Origin: Hydrangea macrophylla
Taxonomy: Eukaryota; Streptophyta; Magnoliopsida; Cornales; Hydrangeaceae
NCBI GenBank assembly: GCA_033977485.1
Contig: CM066992.1
Span: forward strand, 100,080,140-100,144,139
DNA length: 64,000 bases
Direction of reading: 5' to 3'
The notes beneath the pieces are model-generated. The model ran no database searches, had not been told where the DNA came from, and saw nothing but the letters and a program-made list of their open reading frames with translations. This document shows, one piece after another, positions 11,742 through 23,620 of the stretch. A program made the translations under genes and the position numbers. Positions within the stretch are counted from its first letter, which is position 1. Each line of letters opens with the position of its first letter.

Positions 11742-13077
11742 CTGCAGAATCATATTTACCAAAGACATCAAATATAAAGTGGACATTAGGCAATTGCCAC
11801 AATAAGCATACTTAAGCACAGTTGTCTTTTCGATGACTTTCGGAACTTTCCAATGTGGATGGCAAAGGATCAGATGAAACTCCTCCACATGTTATATGAA
11901 GTTCTAAGGTTTCAAAGAAACATTTCTATATGCCCTAAAAACAGGATATATCACCATAACTTTCAACATAGAGAACTATTTCTCAATAAGAGTCCGCTAT
12001 GGTTCCCAAAGTTGGGATATCCCAAATGCTATGGGAGGGGTACCACATGCAGTGGCCTGCAGTATCACAACCACTGCCACCGCATGTGCTACAACTGTCT
12101 AAGCATTTGGGAACCAAATTTGGAATTCATGTAAGGGCACCGAAGCATTACTCGTTCAGCAATAGAAGAAAGGTCAGAGAGTAGTTTGGTGCATTGGCTT
12201 CTCCAACTTCCTTTCAGTGCTTTCACAATAGTCATTCATAAAAGATAGACCATCTCTTCAAGATAAACACATTCTAAAATTAATTCATTTAAAGTGATCT
12301 GAAAATATGTAAAATCACAATATTGGAGAGGAAAACGAGAACTGTATTAACAGGTTATTAACATTAATGAAGTAAATTTTTACATTAAATTCTAAAATGC
12401 GGTAGGGTAAAAAAATTTCATAGAATTTTAAATTGCAGGTAGGGTAAACAAAAGCATCAGGAATTCCAAAACAAATGCTTTTTCTTCTCAACTAGTACTT
12501 ATACCAGTCTTTTTTCTACGATCTCTAAATGAAGAGAAAAATAATTGTTCTTAAAGATTTACATTGTTGAAAAGACTCAACTCCTACAAGAAATGTACTT
12601 CTATCATAAAACAATGAATAAAGAACGCATTTATTGGTCTGTGAAAAACTGATAATTTTTGTTTTTTTGTTTTTTGTTTTGGATTGGTAAGTGTATTGCA
12701 TTAATAGACACGAAAGGGGGTGCACCCATGCACACAGCTAGTGTCTCTAAGGAGCACACCAACAAATTCCTAACGATCAAGGACAAAGAATAAAAATTGG
12801 GCATATTTCTAACGATCCACATGCATTATGTCAATCAGCTACGATAAATAAACAAGCTAATCGAGGGACCTATATAAGGATGGGATCAGCAAATCATAAA
12901 TTCCAAACAATCATCATATTTATTGAGAAAGCACTAGAAGAAACCCCAATTTAAGAAAAGGGAAATTTGCAAAACCCCCAACTCCTAAGGCATAGTCCTA
13001 GCAATGAACGGAACACACCAAGTAAAATCGCTGATAAGAAAGATCCTTAACTTTCATTTCATAAAAAAACAAACCAC

Positions 13078-13190
13078 CTGCAGTGGCGGAGAGAATCATA
13101 GCGCTCCTCATCTGTCATGACAGTTTTGCCCTTGTAATTGTGGATTACCTCATCGTTGCAGCATTCAACGAGCAGGTCAGTGTTTGGAAA
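13078..13190 (-). pseudogene. CCT1: Captured exon of choline-phosphate cytidylyltransferase
   Basis: On the minus strand, after an acceptor-like CACAAG, a 113-bp open stretch encodes [20 protein letters not shown] and then [18 protein letters not shown]. It stops at a donor-like CAG|GTGG. This matches the conserved core of CTP:phosphocholine cytidylyltransferases, in which the GKTVMT and ERYESLRHC words are near-invariant; the enzyme makes CDP-choline for phosphatidylcholine synthesis. The usual VGCCNDE reads VECCNDE here. Only this exon is present, so it is a gene fragment carried by the CACTA. Whether the parent is CCT1 or CCT2 cannot be told. Confidence 0.8.
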
Positions 13191-16114
13191 CTTGTGTTTT
13201 AGACATAAAAAGGTAAAGAAGTAACAAGAATCACCTAAAATAACGAGAATGAAATCCCAACTATGTACATATATATGTAGCCAAAACATTTGTGCATATG
13301 CATAATTAGTGATATAAAGATAAACGTGCAAAAAGACAACAAAGATAAACGTGCAAAAAAGAACAACAATGAACCAGATTCCTCAAAAGATAAAGGAAAT
13401 CCATAAATCAGCTTCACTAGACATCTTAGATTGAGAGTTGGCTAAAAATGAGATGTGTGAATCTAAAATGAAAAGCAGCATGACAATATGGCAAACAAAC
13501 TTCATAATTTATCGAAGATTGGTAAATGGTACCTTTTTTTCTTATTGGAAGGAATGCTTATCATGCAATTAAATGGGTTATATTCTCTCTCTCTCTCTCT
13601 CTCATGATGAAAGTATATATGAAACTAGAATTTGATTTGGCAGTGACACTCAAATCTGTCCTCATTATCCAAAAAAAATCATGAGCCGCTTACCTCATTG
13701 AGTGACATGATGGTGGTGGTGTCGGTTCTACAACGATGACGCTGGTGGCATGGCGTTGTTGATGATGGTGATGGCCGCCTTGTTGATGTTGATGGTGATG
13801 GTAGCAGTGGCCAAAAAAACGAAAGAATTTCTAATGAATGGAAAATAGAACTAAGTTGTATGATTGTATCCCAACTGCTTATAGGTACTAGATCTCTTAA
13901 TCCAAGTTTAACAGAAATTATAGTGGTTTAAAGCATGAATTGCCTAAACTAGTTCTACTCTAACACCTTTGAGAGACCTTTAAGTTTGAGAGAAAGAAAA
14001 GAAAACACCATTTCCCCGACACAACTCAATGATCAATGATAAATCACTAATTTTTTACAAACTTATTCTAGCAATTAAAGGAAAGTTAAAAAAAAAAGGT
14101 ACAATTAAAGTTTTTCACTATTCTTTTTATTCCATCAAAATTAGTCTGATACTATCTCCACCAAACAACCTGGTAGGTGCTGAGTTTTACGGAATAATGG
14201 AAAAAGTAAAGAAGAAAACTTAGGGAAAAAATAGGAAAGAAAGATCAGTAAGGCAATGCTCACTTTAGCATGCAAATGCAAGGCTAACTTCAATACCAAA
14301 TTATAGATAAATTTTTGTCCAAGTAATCATCGTTGAAATTTTTTGAGTAATGCTATGTTTCCCAAATCCAAACCCCAAATCTACATCCAAGATGATGTCA
14401 ATGGTCCTAAGTCTAAGCCACAATGAAACAAACAGAGCTTGAGTGTATTAAGAAAGAAACCATACAAAAGAACATCTATAGGAATTTCCTAGGAGTAGTC
14501 ACAATAGCATATAACAAAAGGATGAATAAAAGACAAACCAGATTTGATTCACAGATGATGAAAAAGACATAATATGAGCTTTTTGCACTGCTTTCGACTG
14601 CAAAAATTGATTGGCTTGCTCCCAAGTTTACTTCTCCTCCGCCTTTCGCTCCAGTGCCAAAAAGGTATGTCCTTTGGGCAATTCATAATGACCTCAAATT
14701 TGCAAAACCAATTTCAGGAAGAAAAAAAAGGAGTTTCAATTACTATTTGGTGCAATGATTCTTGGATTTTCAACTTTAAACAATGTTATTACTGGCAAGC
14801 ATTTGAAATTTTGAAGCTAGGAGAAAATAAATGCTCTATGACATATTATACTTCTTCAAAATCACCGAGCAAAATGCTTCTTCAAAATCAAAGACTGTCA
14901 ACTGACAACTTCTATGGCAAATTATACTATTAATTTCATGCACACACTTCTCCTCCTTTTTCTTAGCCATCTAAATTTTTTGAACAAAGTAGCATTAGGA
15001 AATCAAGTTGAAAGATCAAACTAAGTTGCAGCCGAAAATAAAAATCTCAAGGTTTCAACTCAGTGAAAAAGTCCCAGTGAAGAAATAATAAAAATCTCAA
15101 GTGGCAATAAAGAGTGGCATTAGCCCACCATCAAAATGTCAGTTTTGGCAATGACACTTGGGACGACCAAGAAGGTTCAAATATGGAGCTGTAATTATCA
15201 GATCGTGCTTTGTAAAAGGGACTCAAGAATGATTTTAAAACCGCAACTAATTATATTCACAAATGAAACATCAAGTTAAGGCAGTAGTTTAACAATAACT
15301 AATTCATAAATGAAACATCAAATCTTGATGATTTTCTTAATTCGTAAACTCCATTGGAAGATAAGAATACATAGAGTATTAAAAGAAAATATTTTACCTA
15401 CAACAAATAGGGATGACCTTAAAGTTTGCAATAAAAGATAAGCATACATAGAGTATTAGCGAGAAATTTAGAACAAAAAACAATTCTAATCTACCTGGTA
15501 AATCAAAATAAAATAGCCAGCAATTAATTGAGATAAGCCAAAAAAATATGATGATCCATTCCGGAAATATAAAAGACACTAAAAATTATCAACATACCAC
15601 GGTTTTTCACACAAACATCAGTGCTGCATACCACACGGTTCCCACAATAATAACCTGAGGCTGCACAAAATCTACACATACTGGCTGGTCTGTGTCAAAA
15701 ACTGAACGTAGGAGCACTACTGATATTTACATTTTGATTTACATATTTACATATTGATTGCAATTCGTTTGAGATTCTTAATGTTTTCAACTATAGAACA
15801 GGACCTACAAAAACTATAATCAAATGAAATCAAAAGTCAATCCCAGATAATTCAAAACCCCCAAATGACCATGATCGATATAATAATAATTTGGGTATTA
15901 CAGACTCAAACAAATGTAAATATATGAAAACTACACAGACTCCTTGCCCAAGAATCGGATTTGAAAAGTGGAGAGAGAGAGATTACCAACAAAAAGACTC
16001 ATAAATAATGACCCACAAGACATAGCAAAAGTTTAAAAAATCAGATCTACATAAATCAAATTTACATTTGAAACCAAAAGGTTATCATAGCAAATATTTA
16101 AAAAAGAGTTTAGA

Positions 16115-16300
16115 TATACATGTGTGTGTGTGTGTGTGTGCATGTGTGTGTCCAGCGGTGTGTGAGTGTGTCACTGTGTAAACAAAGTCTAGATCTAGGA
16201 GAACCAGGGTTGGTCTAGGGTTGAAGAAGAAGAAGAAGAATTAAGAAGAAAAAGAAGAAGAAGAAGAAGATTGGGGATTTAGATCTAGTCTAGGGTTTCA
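16115..16300 (+). repeat. (TG)n and (GAA)n microsatellites within the CACTA
   Basis: A GT-dinucleotide run lies at about 16121-16150 and an AAG/GAA run at about 16225-16270. They precede a Ser/Thr/Gln-rich plus-strand frame at 16303-16512 and a GGC/GAT-rich block (16590-16740) whose minus-strand translation is His/Arg-rich. I take these as low-complexity sequence, not genes. Confidence 0.7.
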
Positions 16301-16794
16301 ATTTGAAGATGAAGACGAATGAAGAAGGGTTACCAAGCAGCAGGCGGCGGAAACGGCAGCAGGTGGCATCTCTGAAACCATCGCAATCTATGGTTACACC
16401 CCCAAATCTGAAAACCCAACAGCTTCAGAACATCACAACATCAACCCCAAAATCTGAAATAACATCACAAAATCAACCCCCACTGAAAACCGAAGGCAGC
16501 ATACTGAAATGAAAACCCCAAAAAAAATGAGTTGTAGGTTGAAAACCATGGTTCTTTGGCACGGTTGAAAGAGAAAAACCTGGAGAGAGAGGCGCGCGGC
16601 CGCGGCGGCGGCGATGATGCTTGTGGTGATGGCGGCGGCGGTGATGCTGGTGGTGATGACCGATTCTCTGCCGGAGGGACGAAGATGAGAGGAGATGAGA
16701 GGAGGTGGGGGAAGATGAGAGGAGATGAGGAAAAAGAGAGGGATTAAAAAAGAGCTTCTGCGCGCACACCTCGGTTTCCCGCGCGCTCAATTTT

Positions 16795-17075
16795 TTTTTT
16801 TTATGTCACTTTTTAAAAACAATAATAAATAACAGGTTTTTATGTCACTTTTTAAAAAAGTGACATAAATAATCAGCTTTTTTATGTCACTTTTTACAAA
16901 AAATGACATAAAAATAAAATGTTATATTTACAAAATTGCCACCGCATTTTCATTTATGTCACTTTTAAAAAGTGACATAAACAGTCTAAAAGTGACATAA
17001 AAAGGTTGAACAAGAAATATTTATGTCACTCACAATAAAAACGACATAAAAAGAAATTTAAAAGTGACATAAAAA
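16795..17075. repeat. CACTA right subterminal repeats (GTGACATAAA)
   Basis: About 11 copies of TTTATGTCAC or its complement lie in 280 bp, in both orientations. They mirror the left subterminal block. Confidence 0.9.
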
Positions 17076-17839
17076 GCATATTTTCTTGTAGTGAACTAAT
17101 ATTAGTATTGTAAATTAGGAAATTAAGAAAAGATTTTAGTTTGTTGAGTGAAGCTCAATGAACTTGGGCTCCAAGATTGTAAGTTTATATATATACACTC
17201 ACATACTCTCTCAAACACACACATCTGCACATTTTCACAATCACACTGAGAGAAAAGAGAGAACACAGAGAGTAATATAGAATTCATAGAGAGAGAAAAG
17301 CTCAATCCTCCATAGCCAAAGCTTGAAATTGGAGATTCTTAATTCTTGTTCTTGTATTTCTCTCTCAACAACTTCTTCAATCTATATCACAGTGAGTATT
17401 ACTAACTCACTCAGATTGTAATCCATTCCTTATTTACTGAATTGTGTAGTTAATTTATGAACCACTATTGATGTTGTACGTTGAAAATTTCATAGCTTAA
17501 AAATCATAATTTTTTTTTCAAACTCAACCAAAATCCGTTTTTAGAATGAAATATGATAGATTACATATCATATATGCTATACCCAAAGTTTTAGAGCCTA
17601 ATTTGTTCTAATGAGAAAGTATATTAGAAATTAAGTTTTATCATCTTTTAATCTTTCATAAAATTCAGGAGCTACAGATTGAATTATGTTAAATTGATTG
17701 TAGATTATTAATCCTCGTCAAAAATCGGAGAGATCCATATATTACTTGCCATATTTAATTCAGAATTGCAAAATGGGTCAAAATGGACCCTTAAAACTGA
17801 AACAGAGGAATTCTAGGGAAGAAGACGAAGCCTCAGCAT

Positions 17840-18100
17840 CAGCTCGCGCCACGATCGAGCGCGTGAGGATCGCGCGAGCGGCCCGCTCGAGAGACCCCTC
17901 GCGCGAGCGATCCGCGTGGTTTCAAGCAGACAGAAAGGTTTTATAAAATGAAAATAGGCAGGTCGCGCGAGCGACCCGCGCGCGCGAGATGTCTGATTTC
18001 AGGCAGAAAGAAAAGGTTTTTATAATAAAACGAAAAAGGGGCAGGTCGTGCGAGCGGCCCGCGCGAGCGACATATCGCGCGAGCGACCCGCGCGCGCGAC
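17840..18100 (+). repeat. GC-rich palindromic array (TCGCGCGAGCGACC)
   Basis: The words TCGCGCGAGCG and CCCGCGCGCGCGA recur across 260 bp separated by ordinary AT-rich spacers. The core TCGCGCGA is a perfect palindrome. The array lies between the donor-like site and the hairpins of the plus-strand solo LTR. Confidence 0.85.
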
Positions 18101-18459
18101 TTCTGGCAGTTTCTAATTTTTGTGTGTTTTCGTATAAGGGACTGTTTGGATTAATTTTAAAGCACTGTTAAGGTTCTGTTTGGGAACTCTATTAAATTAG
18201 AATGCTCTTTGGTTATGATTGAACAGTTAAAACAATGTATTATGACTTATTAATCCCCCTGCGTACATTGTTCCCTTAATTCAGCGTTTTGCTTTATGTT
18301 TAAGTTCATGTCATTCATATGGGGTCAGTGGTACATGCATGTGGGTGTCAGTCAGTGTGGAAAAGAGTAATGGTCAGTGTGGAAAGAGTTTGAGATTGAG
18401 ATTGTGATTGTGGTTGTGGTTGTGGTTGTGGTTGTGGTTGAGGTTACGGCGAGGGTATC

Positions 18460-18740
18460 TTTGAAATGCAACGGTGGCAAATATGGACACTCCCTGACGC
18501 CCATGGAAGCGTTAAAGTGTGTGACGCCGAACTTGGACACTCCCTGGCACCCATGGTAGTGCTAAAGTGTGGCCTACGGACACTCCCTGATACCCGAGTC
18601 TGGATACTGCGTGAGGTTGCTCCGGTATTTGCATGGCGGATTAGGTATTCAAAGTGTGAGGCAATGGACACTCCCTGGTACCCCGGACCAAAGTGTGAGG
18701 CAAACTGGACACTCCCTGGCGCCCCGTTGCTAAAGTGTGG
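18460..18740 (+). repeat. Minisatellite with GGACACTCCCTG core
   Basis: GGACACTCCCTG followed by RCRCCC and, later, TAAAGTGTG recurs about six times with 55-60 bp spacing. It lies just upstream of the LTR's hairpin pair, where each of the other long LTRs has a different minisatellite. Confidence 0.85.
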
Positions 18741-19058
18741 CTATCTTAGTGTTTCAAAGATACTGGAGTGAGATAGTGGGTTGTTGTGTCTGTCGAGAGA
18801 AAAGAGTCGGCAAGATGAGTGTGGTGCATTGTCTCATACACGAATGTATGCTTTTATGAATGAACGACTTTTAAGATATCCCTCGTTGTTTTATAAAATG
18901 AATTCTTTTTGTGGTCAAACCATTGATTTTACAAAACTTAAAAAGAGAAAATTTGTGAATGGGTATGTTTTACATTCAAAGTCATGTTTTTAATACTCAC
19001 CAGCTTCTTGAAGCTGACGACGTTGATGCGTCCTGGACATTCGTGTTCAGGCTTTTCA

Positions 19059-19097
19059 GGTTACAACTATGCTGAGTCTTATGACTATGCTAATTGA
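19059..19097 (+). other. Mini-frame of the plus-strand solo LTR
   Basis: After TTTTCAG, 13 codons read GYNYAESYDYAN and a stop. It is the positional counterpart of the tails of the other long LTRs and shares the Tyr/Asp character. It is preceded by the hairpins AGCTTCTTGAAGCT and CTGGACATTCGTGTTCAG. Confidence 0.5.
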
Positions 19098-19689
19098 GAA
19101 CGGCTGCTTCTGGAAGAGAATCTGTTATTGTCATTGCATAATTTAAGTTATATGTTTAAGTTTTAAACTGTTTGTAATAAGGATGACTGTAATAGACATT
19201 AAGTTATTGTTTTGTTTCCAGGCGGTCTGTGCCTTTAGATGACCCGTGCTGTAATATGTAATAAGTTAGAAAAAAAATTTATAAGCCTTGATTGCTCTGC
19301 TCTGATTATTGTTTTGCTGTTCGACGTTTGGGACGGAATCGATCCTTCAAACTGTCGCGACCTACGGGTCCATAAAGGAAATTAAACGCTTTCCTTATTT
19401 ATGCTACGTCGGGGCGTGACACTGTCGTCATAAGCTCTATTATCTGCATTAAAAGGGATAGGGTAATCTGGAAGGGGAATGTCCAAGCAATAATGGTCGT
19501 CAGCTTATTGAGAGCTGAGCGAATAGAAACTCATAGGGTATCAATGATATAACATAATAACAAGTTATTGAAGTGTCTAAGATATAGTGTTACAATATTA
19601 TCTTTCTCTGTATTTCAACATTGTTTGCTCAACTCTTATCGTCTTGTTATTAACAAACTCAGCGCACTATTGACTCTTGGAACAGACTT

Positions 19690-20240
19690 GATTGTAAAAC
19701 TCCTGGATACACCAATACTCTGTCTACCGTGTCACCACAAGTCATAAATACCTTCTACCGCGTAACACAGCAAGTCGTAGATGTCATCTACCATTTACAC
19801 CGTAAGTCGTAGATAATACGTCAGTCCATCCCCCACTTTTAAGAACATATGCACAGTCCACCACATGTCAGGGATTTAATGCTTCAAGCATCGACACATC
19901 AATTCTATTGCCACGACCTATCGTCAGATCTACCGCGTACTTATGATCAAGGTTCAGCGCAAGTCATTGACACATTCGTCTGTCTACCACGTACTTATGA
20001 TCAAGGTTCACTGCATGTCATAGATACTATATCATCGAAACTCATATTCACACACGTCTGTCTACCGCGTACTTATGATCAAGGTTCACCGCAAGTCATG
20101 GACACATTCGTCTGTCCACCGCATACTTATGATCAAGGTTCACTGCATGTCGTAGATACTAAGTCGTCTAACACATACTTATGATCAAGGAATTCACTGC
20201 AAGTCATGGACACATTCGTTTGTCCACCGCATACTTATGA
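19690..20240. repeat. Minisatellite with TACTTATGATCAAGGTTCA core
   Basis: The motif CTACCGCGTACTTATGATC plus AAGGTTCA and GTCATAGAYAC recurs about six times, with degenerate copies to the left. It belongs to the outer minus-strand LTR. The inner LTR inserted into one of these copies, so its target duplication TGATC is part of the repeat. Confidence 0.85.
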
Positions 20241-20550
20241 TCTGTCACGCCCCGCAGTAGCAAAAATAGAGAAAATAAATTCCTTTTTGGACCCGTAGGT
20301 CATGACAGTTGAAAGTCACCATATTGTCCATAACCAAAGTCAAACCATCAGAGTAATGATTTAAACCACGCATTGGAAAGTTCTAAGGTTGATATATATA
20401 ATCAGAGTTCAATACTAACTATTACAAAACCAAAGTGTTTGCAGAAAATATAAATAAAACATTACAGCAACATATGCCGATTACAAACCTAACTATTACA
20501 ACGGTCTCTAAAAACATAAGCATAAACTATCAACAGCAAGCTCCAAGTCT

Positions 20551-20649
20551 TTAGCTTGCGTAGTAGTCATCTCTAGCATAGCCTCCATCATCGTATGCTC
20601 CCTCCTTGTAGCCCCTATCCATGTATGCATCTCCTGAATACTCATAACC
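20551..20649 (-). other. Mini-frame of the inner solo LTR
   Basis: Thirty-two codons and a stop follow GATGTCCAGCTGGCCAG on the minus strand. They start GYEYSGDAYMDRG and end DDYYAS. The Tyr/Asp/Gly composition and the (Y/F)AS-stop end match the corresponding tails of three sister LTRs. Confidence 0.5.
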
Positions 20650-20934
20650 CTGGCCAGCTGGACATCGAATATCCAGCGGCATAAACGCCGTCAGCTACGA
20701 AAGCCGAGTGAATGCAAATACTAACAGAGTATCTATAGATGGCAACATATATAAACAGCATCATTTAAAAGGATCATCTCATCGTTCGCATGCATGTATG
20801 CACCAACTTAATATCCACCAACGGACATCGTCCCAATCTCCTAATACATAACATAGACTCTTGGGTCTACATTAATCAGACACGTAGTCCCATACCTACG
20901 GTCTGTCAAACCAGACACACAGTCCCATATAATC

Positions 20935-21195
20935 TAGCCAAATGCCCCGATATACTCTGGCCAACTCGCCCCATATGTTACGGCCAACACGCCCAATATG
21001 TTACGGCCAACACGCCCAATATCTTCTCTGGCCAACTCTCCCAATATATTCTCTGGCCAACTCGCCCCATATGTTACGGCCAACACGCCCAATATGTTAC
21101 GGCCAACACGCCCAATATCTTCTCTGGCCAACTCGCCCAATATATTCTCTGGCCAACTCGCCCCATATGTTATGGCCAACACGCCCAATATTATA
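20935..21195. repeat. Minisatellite of ~22-bp units with higher-order structure
   Basis: GGCCAACNCGCCCAATATNT units recur about 12 times, alternating TCTCTGGCCAACTCGCC and TACGGCCAACACGCC forms. The alternation gives a higher-order period of roughly 120 bp. Several overlapping frames are open in both directions because the unit avoids stops; they are not genes. Confidence 0.9.
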
Positions 21196-21884
21196 CGATC
21201 TTCGTGACCGCATTTACACGTACCAATCATAAATAGTATCGACCATTGCGGTCGACAGACCCACTACTATGCACGTCGGCTTTTCAATCTCATTATTATC
21301 TCAACAGTAAACAAAGGGTTCCACTTTTCAATGCATTAAGTCCATTATTCCACTTATGCATTATTCTCATACAGTTTTCCAACATCAACATATGATAATA
21401 AACAGGTTAACAGTTCATTAGATATAAAACAACTAAACAATTAGCATTCTATTAAGTTCGATCGATTGAACTAAGTTCGATCGATTGAGACCAGTAATAT
21501 TCTAGAATTGAACTAGACCTTTCCCGTACGTTCGGGGTCTGTTAATTCTTTCATGCCAAAACATATATAAACATACATATCTACGCTACTAAGTGAGTAT
21601 AGGCACTCACTGGTAAACACGGTGACGCCGGCGAGCTCGGGGTGGTCGTGGGTGGTCTCAGGGTGTCTCTCTCTCTTCTTCTTCTTCTCCTTCTGCTCCT
21701 CGTATGGTCGGGGTTGCGGTGTGATTTGGGATTTCTTCCTTTTCTTTCTTTCTTTTCTTTCTCCTTCACTCTCTCGGCTAACTCTCTATTATTATTTTTT
21801 CCTTCCTTTCTACAACTAATGGGAGGGGTTTTTATAGGGAAAGGGGGAAGGCTACCAATATGTATATATATATTATACACAACA

Positions 21885-22075
21885 CCTCACAAGACACCTC
21901 ATAGGACACCTCACAAAACACTTAAGCACATGACACCTCACAGGACACCTCACAAAACACTCAAGCACATGACACCTCACAAGACACCTCACAAAACACT
22001 CAAGCACATGACACCTCACAAAACACTCAAGCACATGACACCTCACAAAACACTCAAGCACATGACACCTCACAG
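21885..22075. repeat. Tandem array of ACACCTCACAAAACACTCAAGC-like units
   Basis: CACCTCACAAAACACT and AAGCACATGACACC words repeat with 24-36 bp spacing. The array lies upstream of the TATA box of the inner solo LTR. The CVRCHVLECF-type open frame on the minus strand follows from the repeat. Confidence 0.85.
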
Positions 22076-22829
22076 GAGTTGTTTGGGGGTTTGGCTTTGG
22101 GTATAAGCATGGTTTGGGGAAACACAGGTATAATTACGGGTTTTGAAATAATATTAACTACAGTGGAAATCTAGTTAGGTAAATATTATCTTTCATTATA
22201 ATTATTATTCTTTTAATATTATTAAATAATATAATTAAAAAGTCGTATATTTACAGAAAATGTCGTAAAAATACAAAAACGGATATTTTCTCAAAATGAC
22301 TAAAATCGAGATGTCTTCTAAATAGAGAATAAAAACTCTTAACTTTCAATATGAATAGTAAATCATTTAACCATACGCAACTTTTTCCAAAAATTATATT
22401 TTCAGTTCATGACTTACAAAATTGGGAAAAAGACCAAAATACCCCTGTGACCAATTTTCGCTAAAATTGCACACGAAGTGTAAATCGTCAATTTAAACAT
22501 GAAAATACGAGTTACTACATGATCAAGCAGTATACGTTCCCGTTTTCTTCCCAGGACTTACCAAACCTATTTAATGTTCGTACTGCTAACGATTACATGA
22601 CAGCCCCTTTGTGGCTTGACTACTCTGAGTAAAAATGAATGGATACCGAACTCGTACATGAACAGCATAGTATCTAACGTCATCTCATTAATACATTATT
22701 CTTAACCATACTTATCTTTGTTGTCACATTATTCCTGATCAACCCATAATAGCATAATAGAAGTCCAAATCGAGAATTGAACATCCGAACCTCTTATATA
22801 ATAAACAAAAGAACTAGACCATGTTCTGC

Positions 22830-22930
22830 AAAGTTCGATCGATTGAGAAAAGAAATGTTTGAGCGATCGTCGCTTTTATCGATTGAACCTTCGATCGATT
22901 GAACTCTGTTCAATCGCTCGAGAGTCGTCT
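22830..22930. repeat. TCGATCGATTGA palindrome array, inner block
   Basis: Three to four copies of TTCGATCGATTGAA and related CAATCGCTCGA words. It is the part of the outer LTR's array downstream of its donor-like site on the minus strand. Confidence 0.8.
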
Positions 22931-23394
22931 TCTCCAGCAGATTTGTAAACAACAATATATAAATGTCTTAAAGACGTGTTTACTACATCTAAACATTACA
23001 AAAAAACTTGTAAACATTATAATAAAGACACCAAGTGAGTAAAAACTCACTTAGGGTGTGTTTGGCTTGAGCTCCAATCTTGGTAACCTCAAATGGTGGT
23101 CTCATCTCTTTCCTATATTCTGCCTCTTCTCTCTCTGCCTCTATTCTTCTTCTTCTTCTTCTTGCTTTTCTTTGTCCTCTTCTCTGTCGTCTCTCTAACT
23201 ATATATATATATATGGGTATGTGTATATATATATAAACAAACACAAGCACACAACTCTCTCTCTCTCTATATATATATATATAAACCTTTGGTTATCCAA
23301 AACCCACAAACACACACTAACCCAACGTATATATAGAGGGGAAGGGGTGTAGATGGCTGTCTTTGTGTAAACCTGGAAATCCAGATGATTACAT

Positions 23395-23620
23395 GTTCGA
23401 TCGATTGAAGGTGGTTCGATTGATTCACTCGAGGGAAGATCGGTCAGGTTTGATCGATTGAAAATGGTTTAATTGATTGAAGTGGGGACCACGTCATAAA
23501 TTCAGGTCGGTAGAGGTTTCGATCGATTGAACAATGTTCAATCGCTCGAACTATTGAATGTTTGATCTCTCGAACTATGGAATGTTCGATCACTCGAAAG
23601 AGCTTCGATCGATTGAAAGT
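23395..23620. repeat. TCGATCGATTGA palindrome array, outer block
   Basis: About eight variants of TTCGATCGATTGAA, GGTTYRATTGATTGAA and GTTCAATCGCTCGAA lie in 225 bp upstream of the TATA box on the minus strand, within the outer LTR. Confidence 0.8.

Larger units (their letters stand above)
9563..17093. mobile_element. Non-autonomous CACTA (En/Spm) transposon carrying host gene fragments
   Basis: The element starts CACTACAAGGAAAA and ends TTTTCTTGTAGTG, a matching inverted terminus of the CACTA superfamily. The 3-bp duplication AAC flanks it at 9560-9562 and 17094-17096. Dense subterminal GTGACATAAA repeats lie at both ends. The 7531-bp body has no transposase-like frame, so it must depend on an autonomous relative. 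It holds exon pieces of at least three unrelated host genes (RPT6, TIP1-like, choline-phosphate cytidylyltransferase), all on the minus strand and with flanking intron sequence. This fits a gene-capturing Pack-CACTA. Two further open stretches (12085-12245 minus, 14579-14717) may be additional captures that I do not recognise. Confidence 0.93.
8981..19421 (+). mobile_element. Plus-strand solo LTR (about 2.9 kb net) split by a CACTA element
   Basis: It begins TGTAATAACCTGC and ends CGGGGCGTGACA, with the 5-bp duplication CTGTC at 8976-8980 and 19422-19426. It is inserted into the outer LTR inside that LTR's acidic mini-frame. After its first 580 bp it is interrupted by the 7.5-kb CACTA element. 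Right of that are a TATA box (about 17186-17196), a donor-like CAGTGAGT at about 17392, a GC-rich palindromic array (17840-18100), a GGACACTCCCTG minisatellite (18470-18730), two hairpins, and a mini-frame (19059-19097). No internal retroelement genes are seen. Confidence 0.85.
20243..22519 (-). mobile_element. Inner minus-strand solo LTR (2277 bp)
   Basis: The plus strand begins TGTCACGCCCCGCAG and ends GAGTTACTACA, so on the minus strand the element reads TGTAGTAACTC to GGGGCGTGACA. The duplication TGATC is at 20238-20242 and 22520-22524. In minus-strand order it has a direct-repeat array (22075-21885), a TATA box (TATAAAAA at 21836-21829), a donor-like CCAGTGAGT at about 21612, two TTCGATCGATTGA palindromes (about 21455-21490), a minisatellite (21195-20935), two hairpins (20700-20650) and a mini-frame (20649-20551). 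No internal domain is present. Confidence 0.87.

Noticed and set aside
16473..16790. 105-codon minus-strand His/Arg/Ser-rich frame in the CACTA
   Set aside because: Low-complexity GGC/GAT sequence with no domain and no splice context.
20790..21236. 148-codon frame with repeated ANTPN and CYGQHAQY words
   Set aside because: Minisatellite translation; all three plus frames and one minus frame are open over it.
21642..22106. 154-codon frame with KHMTPHKTPHKTL repeats
   Set aside because: Direct-repeat translation within the inner solo LTR.
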